From positions 18,520,783-18,584,782 of the forward strand of contig OZ020593.1 of the NCBI GenBank assembly GCA_963971535.1: a DNA stretch of 64,000 nt. The letters run 5' to 3'. This DNA comes from Notolepis coatsorum (lineage: Eukaryota; Chordata; Actinopteri; Aulopiformes; Paralepididae). The notes under the pieces are model-generated. The model ran no database searches. It saw only the letters and a list, made by a program, of their open reading frames with translations, and was not told the origin of the DNA. This document shows positions 9,682-21,600 of the stretch, in pieces. Every line of letters starts with the position of its first letter. The first letter of the stretch is position 1. Position numbers and translations under genes: made by a program.

Positions 9682-12600
9682 GATTTGTGAGGCAGTAATA
9701 TTTTGCTGTGTAATAAGAGGACTTCAGGGCTAACAGCGGTTAAAAGGATCGTCCTCCATGAATAATCAACGACATTGCCACTCCAGTGATGGCATGTTCT
9801 TTTCAGAAGTGTTCCGTTGCTATTCCGTTGCTAGGGGAACAGCTTTGCCCCCCCCCCCCCCCCGTCCGTCAGCAACTTTATTAACAAACACTGGGACAGG
9901 AAATGCAAAAGGGACCATTTATAATGTTTACGTTATGTCAAGTCACAAAAGGTCTATACTATTGAAGTGAACATGTAACTGGGTGCAGAATTGTTGAAAG
10001 GGGGGCGTTGAGATGCTCAAAGGGGCTGCTTGTTTATTCAATTTATTCATCATTGTTTTAATATCAGGACAACAACTTGACTGGAATCAGAGAGGAGCCT
10101 ACATCCCAATCCTCACAATCCAACATCACCCACTTCAGAAACAGGTGTCACTCTTTGTACGGTTTAATTGAAAGACACTTAGTAGTAGTAAAAATCTTAA
10201 TCCAGAAAAAGAAGAAATTGATAAAAAGATTTGATTAGACCCTACCCCTTGTTAGAAGCATTAATTTGACACACACAACACAGACAGGCTTAATTGGCCC
10301 AATAAACTGAGCCAAATAGCAGCATTAATGGCTGAGAATGGGACCTGGACGTCAGATAGGGGGGGCGTTGAGAACTGCCACTGCTATAAAGTAACGTTAA
10401 AATTACACTTTTTTTTTTTTTTTTTTACTTTTGCCATTTCCCTGGCTCTTTTATACGTTTATCGCATTTATACTTGGTCAAGTTCGACCGACAGAAGCAG
10501 GCTGAAAGGGTTCAGATGGGGGGGAAGACACTCTGGGAAAGGCACGGCTGCAGTCCGGGATTCGAACTCGCTCAGCCCCAGATCCGTGACGAGCACGGTT
10601 GTCCACGGCGCTGAAATAGCACTCGCGGTACGTGGTGAGCTACTGGAGCTCCCCTAAAATTACACTTTTAAATAGACAAATATCATATGTATAATTCATG
10701 GCACCATTCCAACGGGATCAAAACAAATATTATTTGTCTCGTATTTTCCCCTGAAATAGTGGGTCCAGCGGAAGGGGGGGGGGGGGGCTCTCTATATGAC
10801 TCAGCCAATCTGAGGCCACAGGGTCCGCTTGTCCTTCCACTGACCCCAGGGGGGGTGGGGCTAATCCTGCCTGATGATGCTAGGAGTGTGTGTGTTGTAG
10901 TGTAGAGGAGGACGTGATATTATAAGAGGATTACCAGGCTAGTAGCTGCACGAACGAAATTCAAATATATTGGAATTCAGCCATTCAGTATGATTTTTTT
11001 ATAGACAGCCTACCTAATTTAAAATTAGTTTGACAGTAATGTTAACCCAATGAGTTGAGCACATCATTACTTCTCTAAGTCCCGCCCCTTCGCTAAACTC
11101 CCGGCTACAGGTGACGTGACAAATGTGTGAAAGACGAGTATCTCATTCATGAGTTGAGTGTGTGCAGGTGTGTAACAGCAGGGAAACCCTGCTCCACAGG
11201 CGAGAGCCGCTATAAATACTATCCCGGAAGATTCGAGGTGTATGGCCTAATCTGATCAGGGAAGTAGGTCAAATGAATTTGGCCAGTATCTGGGAGACGG
11301 GAATAGCCCTCTCTCATGTGTGCCGAGGAGAGGTATCGCCGGTCTACAGCGCGTGCTGAAAATGCGCACGCGTTCACACAACACCTGTGGGCCGCGTCCG
11401 TGATTCCCGCTGCTTCGCTGGTGAATAATAAACCCTTATTGTGTGGTAGGGGAGAACCAATGAGGTCGGCTCATCTGAACCCCGTAGTAGGGAGAAATAT
11501 GTCGGGATGAATGGCAGTCCAATAGGGTCCAGCTGCAGACCCGGAGACGCGCCTCTGCCTCTGGCAGCCATAGACCCCCTGGCGTAAAAGTACTGATTTT
11601 ACGACAATTTAAAGGAAATCGTCGGTACGTTACACTCCAGTGACTCACCGTCTCCCATCCACTGTAGAAGAAATGTGAACGTTATTGCCATAAAACAGAA
11701 CGCAGTTAGTTTCTCTACCTTTCTGTGAACGTCTAGCACAAAACGGCTTTGCAATCGGATGAAAAATGGCGGCTACATTTCCTTTATAGGCCTGATATTC
11801 TATAATCATATTATTTCAAATTGCATGTGTCCGGATGGCAGAATTCAGTACTGTTATCTACAAAACCTTCTGTTTAATAATCTTCTCTTTATTCATTTAC
11901 TTAAGATCTTTTGTACACGTGATCTCAAAAGGGTGCTGAATGATTTTTCATGTCTGGTCAATTTTAGCATGGCGTTATTCACCGTCAAAGATGACAACAT
12001 TAAGTTGAGTGACAATTTACTCAAGCCTAGTAACAGACACAATATTTCGGACACTGGGAATACATTCCCTGAGATTCATAGATGTCCCTCGATACCAAGA
12101 ACATGCAAATGGACCTTGTAGACGTGGAGCAATCTTCCATTTACTTATGTATTTTTAGGCAGATTTTCAGAAAATAGGGCTATGGCTTAAGAGGTTAATG
12201 GGGTTACATCTTATCCTGAGCCATTAAGTGGTGATCAAGTCAGTATTTTGAGACACTGTGTAACAAATAAAAACATAGTTCAGTTATTGGGTTGAATGCG
12301 TAAAATGTGTTTCAAATCTAAATGGAATTATATAACTATTTACAGCTTTTAGGTAACACAAGTTGTATTGCTCCAAGCGATAGTTATTTCAACATGTAAA
12401 TGCAATAATAAACTGCAGAAGAAATCAGTCGACACCAGTGTTTTCAGCTATTTGAAAAAAAGGCTTTTTTATTTTCATGATTTATTGCAGAGAACCAGTC
12501 CCATGGCCATTAAATGATGGTTGAATGGCGTTATCTAGAAGAAAGCACAAACATAATTTCTGATATGCCAGTACAGCTCTTGTGTGCATCAATCTCTTCA

Positions 12601-15600
12601 AATAAGGGACAATAATAGGACAAGTAATATTTCTGTTGCACACAACAAAAAACGTGCTACAGAGACCCTACTCAGGGCACTCTTCTTCTGTGGTAACAGG
12701 TAGCCTGCTGTTTTGCTGTCTTTGGCAAAACCACACCACTGCCCTAGCGTATTACATCGATTATTGAGCCATGACCACTCATATTCAAACAAGGAAACGA
12801 GGGAAGCATACGAATCTCGTACGGAGCAGCTAAAAGTACACTGCGAGACAGTGTTCGATCTGGAAGTGGGAGGTGGCTGCAGCCTCGTTACTGGTCTGGT
12901 AATAATTACCCCGACTGGTCTGAGCCATGATTGATGGGCAACTGGTTGATTAAATGAGCTGTGGGGAGGAGTGCGTGCTCTCTGGGAGCTCCGAGGTGTC
13001 CCAGTGTGATGGCACTGAGCCCGTTCTGAAAGGCGTTCGTTGGGCTTTCACTTTCAACCAATCTGACAAGTCACGAAGGTTGTACAGGTTTAGACTGTTC
13101 GGTCGGTAATCAATCAAAGTAAGTTAGAGGTTCTCGTTCTCTACAAAGCTGTCACGATAGTCAGTCAATAATGACTTAATAACTGCATTAGATCATGGAA
13201 AACACTAGGGCGGCTAGGTGGTGTAGTGGGCAAGGCGCTCGCCACCAATGCAGGAGACGCTGGGTTCGAGCCCAGCTCTCCGCATTGCTATCAGCTTGGC
13301 TGGTCGTTCATACTAACACAATTGGCAGTGTTAGGGGTGGGAAAGCTGATGGGTGGGGATCGGACGTTGTGGACAGCGACTCCTACAGGTCGGTTGGTGC
13401 GCCTGCGCAGCAGAATCAGGAAGCGATGGAGGCGGCGTGTCCCTCCCACGCAGACCCCCGACGCTGAGAGATCGCGCTGTGCAGGTGAAAAGATGCGACG
13501 GCTGCTTCCTCGAGTACCGGAGGGGACACGTGATGTAAGGCTTCGTCCACATTGCAGCCGGCTTGTGGGAGGCATGGCCTAACAGCGTTCGAGACAGGGG
13601 AGGGTAGAATTGGACGATACGAAATTGGGATGAGAGAAAAATAGAAAATGGGAGAAGTAGATAAAAGAAAATGGAAAACACTGTGGTGCCCTCTTTGTTG
13701 ACTCGTCTAAAGCATTTGACACAGTTGACCATCATCTGCTCTTGCAAAAACTAGGTAATATTGGTCTTGGTAGAGTGACTCATGACTGGTAGAGTGACTA
13801 TTTGTATGGGAGGCGTCAGTGTGTGAAAACGGTGATGCCCAGTGTGGGTTTTTGCAGATAACAAAGGGTGTACCACAAGGTTCAATTTTGGGCCCACTCC
13901 TCTTCTCTACATTGAATGGCTGTCAAACCCATTTCTGTGCAGATGATGCTATAATTTATTGTATTGCTGACTCCATTCAGCTAGAAATGGATAGCCTGAT
14001 GCCCTGCAGGAAGCTCTCATCAAGCTTAAACTATTGCTGAATGCTAGTAAAACTAAATGTATGCCATTTTCTAGATCCTGAAACATAAGATTATATTTGT
14101 TTACATATATCTACTGTAAATGGATCCACTATTGAGAGTCACTGAATATAAATACCTTAGTATTTGGCTTGATGAAAAATACTTTTAAGTACCACATAAT
14201 CTGAAGTACCACAGTCTGAACTTGATACGTCCGCCTTTTGTTTTGATGCACCAGCTTCCTGGAATGATCTTCAACTCACGCTAAAAATCAATACCCCACT
14301 ATCACATGGACAATTTAACCTCTTACCACGCACCGGCCCGATGCCCATGCACGCACGTCACGGTATTTTGCGAGCGTCTACCGGCTCGGGCTGCATTTTT
14401 CGCCGAACATATGTAACGGATGGCACAGTGAGGCGGAGTCACGATGGACTTCAGATGTTGTGAAGTGACTGTGGCGAGTAGCGGTGCTATGGGTTAAACT
14501 CACTCTCACCCTTAGAAGACACACAGACACGTTACAAAGCAGTGAGTTCACCTCTTGGTATAGCAGTCTCTGCTGTCGACCCGCGGTGCGGCAGACCACG
14601 GGTTCGAAACTCCCCCAGGGCATCGAAGTTTAAGGTGACAATGTCACAACCGTTACACATATAATATACCGTTAGAAAAATCTATTTGCCGCCGTTCGAA
14701 TGCCACCTCGGACCTGTATTACATAAGACTTCAGGCTATGGAACCGCAGTGTTTTCCAGCTAATACCTCTATGCTGGAATAATGGTATATGGAATCTTGC
14801 AACAACTAAAGAGAAATGTGAGTACACAAGTTCAAGTTCAAACCTCTGTTACTCTATTTCATTAGTTAGCACTAAAAAGTTATTCTCTCTTTTTGCATTA
14901 GCAACTTCAGAATGTTATCTTTCAAAAGAGACCAGGCTCATGCATGTGCTAAAGTATAAAGTATAAAGCTAAGCTAAGAGGTTAAGAACATGATCACAGA
15001 GTGGGGTCTTGTATGTTGTGGGGTCGTTGTGCGTGGGGTGGGGTGCTTGGTAACATGGGAGGTAGCGGGCTTGGCTCTGTGGGGGGGGGGGGGGTTCTCC
15101 CCCCCTCCCCTCGCTCCTCTACTGAGCCTGGCCCAATTAAATTCAAGGGACCCGTGTCGCTGAGTGCTCGGCCCCGGGTGGGACGGACCTGGGATGTGGG
15201 GGGGTCCTATTTCTAGGGGTGGATGGCGGGAGGGGGGACCTCTTATGAACGCAGCCATATTCAAGGGGCCCATGTTAATGTATTGTTATGTTATTGATGT
15301 CATTGTAATTATTGTCTACGTGTTGTATGTCTATAAATGTTAATACAAATTTAAGTTTTTGTTAAAAAAAATTACAAACCGGGCGGCTAGGTGGTGCAGT
15401 GGGCAAGGCGCTCACCACCAATGCAGGAGACGCTGGGTTCGAGCCCAGCTCTCCGCATTGCTATCAGCTTGGCTGGTCGTTCATACTAATACAATTGGCA
15501 GTATTAGGGGGTGGGAAGCTGATGGGTGGGGATCGGACGTTGTGGACAGCGACTCCTACAGGTCGGTTGGTGCGCCTGCGCAGCAGAATCAGGAAGCGAC

Positions 15601-18600
15601 GGGGGCGGCGTGCCCTCCAAAAACGCAGACCCCCGCCGCTGAGAGATCGCGCTGTGCAGGTGAAAAGATGCGACTGCTGCTTCCTCGAGTACCGGAGGGG
15701 ACACGTGATGCAAGGCTTCGTCCACATTGCAGCCGGCTTGTGGGAGGCATGGCCTAACAGCGTTCGAGACAGGGGAGGGTAGAATTGGACGATACGAAAA
15801 TTGGGATGGGAGAATAATAGAAAATGGGAGAAAAAGTAGATACATTTTTTTTTTTAAATTACAAACCCTCTACCTCAGTATGTAACTGTTTTAGGCTGCC
15901 TTTCTGTCATCTTCTAAAGGTTACCAAAAGCATTTCAAAATTAAAATTTAAATAGAAACACGCCATGGCTCCCTCCTCTAAAACTACCATTATGGCTTCA
16001 TGGTGGGGAGGAGCGCAGCGCTGTGAAGGAAGGGTGCGCTGCGTTTACAACACAAGACAAAATGAGAGCAACGCAGCGTGATTATTCCGTTTTATGATCA
16101 TTGGGAAGACAAAATTGTAATTGAAATAGAAACTCGATGAATTGCCCCGCCCTACAGTGTGGTAGTGTGTGCGAGGTGGCAGTAGAATCTAATCAGTGGC
16201 AGAAACAGCGTTAAGAGAGCACTAGACCACCACAGTCACGGGCAGCCGGCTGTTATTTGTTCACCCGTCTGACTTGCCTGGGGGGGGGGAGCTGTCTCAG
16301 AGTCTGCTGATCCGGGACTGGAGGATGTGGTTTAGCCAGACGGCATCAGCTGAAAACAGTCAGTGTTAGTAAATGGGTCGACGGGGCCTGTGCAGGAAAG
16401 CTCCATTAATGATGGATGTGATGTTGTTCTATCCCCGGGCATAAAGGATGCTAATTGCTTTTGATGTGTGCGATAAGAGACCCGGGCGATGGTGTAGGGT
16501 GGAGCTTTGCGGTTTATATTTAAAGCTGTGTGGTGTGATGTCTGCAGAACGGATGAAGCTAGTGACTCTGACACCGCAACAAGTAAAGGGTTAACTGGAA
16601 TATACCTGCATAGTGATCCTTCTATATACCTACTTCCTTATACACCTGCATATAGCACATTTAACTCCATATGATAGCATGTACAATAATGCTGTATAAG
16701 GATGAGATAGAATATTCAAATTTTCGAATAGTCGATGTCAGTCTCCACATTCGATTTTCATGTCGGAGACGATTTCTTCTTTTTATATTATATATCATTT
16801 AAATTATTATTTATTTTTTTATAAAATACTTTTTTTTGTATTGAAGCAAACCATTCTTATTTATGTTGTTACTTTGTAGCAGATGTTACTACTTCGGCTA
16901 CTTTGTTAATTTCACTTTGTAGCAGATGTTACTACTTTGGCTACTTTGTTACTTTTTGGCTACTTTGTTACTTTTACTTTGTAGCAGATGTTACTACTTT
17001 GGCTACTTTGTTACTTTTACTTTGTAGCAGATGTTACTACTTTGGCTACTTTGTTACGTTCACTGTGTAGCAGACGTTACTACTTTGGCTACTTTGTTAC
17101 GTTCACTGTGTAGCAGACGTCAGGCTACTTTGTTACTATTTATTTGGTTGCCTGCTAACTCAGGAGGCTTACGGCTGGATGCTGTAGCCCGTCCTCCATA
17201 AAATGTTTGTTTTTCCCACCCATCGGTTACAGAATACAGAAGCTGATCAACTAGCTATTATGGTTGGTATGTATCATCATGTATGGTTGGGTGTACTTTG
17301 GTAGAAAATAGTTCCTACATGAAATTGCTCACGACAAGGTCTGTGGATTATCTTGAGTAACCGGGTCGCCTGAATACTTTTACCAATGGATTTCCAGTTC
17401 CGCATTCGCGTTCTGCGCTCTGATTGGCCACTGACGTTTCTGGTCACGCCAATTGTGTGATGGCAAGTTCTGCCACCGGTTAAGCTTAGGCACTCTTTCA
17501 AAGTTGGTTAAGGTTAGAGTTTGTCTTAGAGCAGGGCGATAGAACACCAGCTCTGATTCCAAACTCTAACCTTAACCAACTTCGAAAGAGTCGCCTAAGC
17601 TTAACCAGTGATAAACTAGACGTTAGGTAGTTTGCTGCTGTTCGAGGCGGAAATGGGCGCGTCACGCGATTGGGCGCACATGTCACATGACCAGAAACGT
17701 CAGTGGCCAATCAGATCGCACCAGAAACGTCAGTGGCCAATCAGATCGCAGAACGCGAACGCGGAACTGGAAATCCGTTGGTAAAAGAATAGACGCAACC
17801 GGGTCATGATTTCCAATGTATTTTTGGCCAATTTGAGCGCTACAAACAGAGTGCTATTCGGCTCCATTGTATTGGGATGTTAGCAGACATCTCTATGGCA
17901 GAGTTGCCGTTATCCAGTAATAATTACCGTTTTAATTTTGAAGTCCGACATATTCAAATCTCTCCGGCGTGGAGGAATCCCTTTGGTTGTCCCAACAAAG
18001 GGAGCTAAGGAGCTAGAGCCTCTACCCCCTCGAGTCTCGACTCTTATGGTCGAGATGTGCTTCAGCATCGGCTGTCGCCGATAGTTTGTGCGTGGGAACT
18101 AGACTGACATACTTCCACGTTAGTCCAACGTGTGGGTTGCAGTACACCGCCAAACCACTACGTGGCTGTGCTGCATTGTGTTCTACAAAATGGCTATATT
18201 TTCTGACTTCCTTGGCCAGTCTTTCTTCGATTTGGTTCATGTTTGTAATGTAGTTTTAATCACGATCGATAATGGAACCAAGCTCCCGAGATGATAAATG
18301 GTAGATACAGAAATACATCATCAGGTGCAGTCCAGGGCAGCGGCCAATCACAGCTCTGCGCTGTCCACGTCCGCTTGCATCGATTTGACACGCAGTTACA
18401 TTTTTGGCCGGCTGCATGTAGGCTTGCAGGCGCTTGGCAGGCTCGCAACCACTTTGACGTCCGACGGTCTGAGTATAAATTAGGCCTTAGAGCACTCCTC
18501 TTAGCCAAAGCTCATTTAACCTACTTTGTACCAAGTGTTTCACTATTAAACCTATATCGATCATGAGTCTGAGACGAGTCCCCTTCCACCACACCGGTCA

Positions 18601-21600
18601 TAATGTCCTGGGAAAATAATTCCCTCTTATTTTTATTTGGTTACAAAGTAAGTAACGTACGTCCACTAAAATGGTTGTTTTTGCCACTGAAACAGAAATC
18701 TAGCTCAGACATAAGTCTCGTACTGAAATGCCTTGAAGCGTGTGTGTGTGTGTGTGTGTGTTTACTAGGGTTGCCACGGTGATGTGGAATTTCCCATGAC
18801 TAATAAACTCATGACAACACCGGTATTACCAGTGACACTGTGACATTTTACAAAATGATGCTCAATATCTGTAGAGTGCTTACTTTGATTCTTAACGATA
18901 TACGGCTACATCTGTGCCTGTCCGTCTACGTCTGTTTTTAATTCATTTTCAATGATTAGTATCCATTTGTTGGACAGAGTTGATGTTAGGTTCTAATAAA
19001 AAAAATAAACGGACAGGGGTGCCCCCCGGTGGCACACCACATATATATACGCTTGTAGCGTAATCGCAACGTCCTGGGTTCGAATCTGGCACAAGACATG
19101 TGTTGCATGTCCTCCCCATCTCTCTCTCCCAATTTCCGAACTGCTCGGTCAATAAAATGCACTTAAAAATGCCTTAACATTTTTATTTTTTTTATAATAA
19201 ACGGACAGTAAGACAGACTTTTCTATCTGTTCATTGATGGACGGATCAATGTAGCACTTTGATCACATACTGCGCAAAATACTTTTACTGGTCTGGACTG
19301 GTCCTCTGAGCTCCGCTCCAGTCGAGCCTTCGCTGCTGTGGGATTTAATCCAAAATATTTCTGATTCCTCCGCTATCGTTGTGTAACCTGTCGTATCTCT
19401 AGAGCTTCTTTCTCTCCTTCACGTCAAGCTAAAACGAAGTGAAAGTTAAACCTAAAAATAGTTGCTCTCTGCACATTCAGTTTATAATGTGGTCCGATTT
19501 ACATGCTTGATAACACGTTTAGTATTTTACAAATTCGCGTTTTTTATTTGAATGTGGGCACGAAAATTAACTAAATATGTTTTATTTCTACAAAAAAAAA
19601 ACTGGGCGCCCTCGTGGCACACCGCATAGTGCCTCGCACACCCACGCGGCCGTCCCGGGTTCGCCTCCCGCTCCCGGTGACATTTGTCGTATGTCTTCCC
19701 CACATCTTCTCCCGTTCATCCTCTCCTCCTCTGTCGGTCATGTCTGACCATGAAAAGCAATAAACGCAAAAAAAATGTAATAAAAATAAAAAAGCATACA
19801 CCGGTGAACGCGGTGGGCAAGTAATCTACGCGGTGGAACCTGAACACAGAGTGACACAGCCACACAGGTATCACCGACTACCACGGCAAGCCTAGTGTTT
19901 ACCTTGTGTGCGCGTGTGTGTGAACCAGGAAAACAAACAAGGACTGGAGTAACACTTGTTGCGTTGGAATACAGCTACCTCAGCATTATCCAAAACATAA
20001 AAACAATGGTTTGCGTTTGTACATTTTGAAATTGTGTCAACAACATGTTGCCTACTTCATGTAATGTTCATAAACGATTGATACGGACTGACGGGCTTAA
20101 AGGAACACGCCAACATTTTGGGAAATTAGCTTACTGTCTTCTCCAGAGAGAGACAAGAAGATAGATACCAGTTTCCTCTCTGTGTGTTCAGTAGAAAGCT
20201 ATCTGGCTGCATGTTAGCCTAGCTTAGCACAATGAATGGAAGCGGACATGGCCGGTTAGCCTTCGGGAGAGGTGTTAGTTGAACAACCGGCCATGTCCGC
20301 TTCCATTCATTGTGCTAAGCTAGGCTAACGTGCAGCCAGGTAGCTTTCTACTGAACACACAGAGAGGAAACTGGTATCTATCTTCTTGTCTCTCTCTGGA
20401 GAAGACGATAAGCAAATTTCCCAAAATGTTGGCGTGTTCCTTTAAGTTGTGGCTAGCTGTTGTGCTGCATGGACCAAAATACTGGAGCCACCCTGGCTGC
20501 ACCAAAACACTTTGTGCTCAAGAAATCTGCTGTTCAATGAGTGGAGAGAGAGAGCTGCTGCAATGCAGACAGAGTGGAGGTAATGTAATGGTAATTATTA
20601 CTATTGATATGGACGGACACGCTGAAATTGTGGCTAACAGAGTAGCACTACATGGATGTAAACAGTGCAGATAGAGTGGAGGTAATGTGACGTTAATTGT
20701 TACAAATGGTAACTGTGACTGTTTTAATTAAACATAAGCATTGCTATAAACTCAATAAACAGTCATAATTGACCGGAATGTATCCGATTAGTCAGGGACA
20801 TTGAAATCTTCCCAGAACATGTGGACATAAATAAATAAAGGCAGTACTGACTTTTTAAATCACTAAAACAATGCTAGGCCTATTCTTCATGCCAAGACCT
20901 TTAAGACTCATTTTGGCATCTCTCTCTCTTCTGTCTTTAAAAATATAAAAAGGTGGCTCTAATCTAGAATATCGCAATTAAAAGACCACTTATTAGCCCA
21001 TATCACACGTGTGGTTCACCATCTCGATCTGCTCCTTCCCTCTGCCCTGCCCGGGACTGCAAATATATTGGATTACAGGAGCTTACGTCTAATCATTTCC
21101 CAGCAGGTTAAAAGAAGGCCATATGCTGAGAGTCAGCTGGCAGATGCTTCTCGGGCCAAAAAAATGCTGTGCCATCAAATCCACCTCACAGCACACAGTC
21201 ATGGTAGTTCAATATGGGGAAAGATATATAGGCTTATATCCACCTCACAGCACCCAGCTAGGGCCCTTTGAAATCCGTTTTTATCTTTTCCTGTTTTCGG
21301 ATTTATCCGATTTAATATTTTTTCCTTTGGATTTAACCAAAAGAAACAATACAAAATTATGTCTTTAACTAACTTTAATAACAGTACATCTGCAAACCCA
21401 CCCTAGTAGTTCAATATGGAGAGAGACATACTGTATAGGCTTCTATCCACCTCACAGACTATCCTAGTAGTTCAATATGGAGAGAGTCATATAGGATTAT
21501 ATTCACCTCACAGCTCACAGCCCTAGTAGTTCAATATGGAGAGAGTCATATAGGATTATATTCACCTCACAGCACACAGCCCTAGTAGTTCAATATGGAG

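Noticed and set aside
11759-12121. 120-codon ORF
   Set aside because: No domain, AT-rich composition, no splice or conservation evidence; likely chance.
13207-13280. Possible tRNA gene with A and B boxes
   Set aside because: The B-box and A-box are present, but the sequence is repeated as the head of a 460-bp SINE and does not give a good cloverleaf by eye. The same applies to the heads at 6432, 39464, 19004 and others.
13195-15782. Arg-rich ORFs with RWCSGQGARHQCRR and WLVVHTNTIGS
   Set aside because: They lie over SINE family A copies and recur in every copy; they are SINE sequence, not protein genes.
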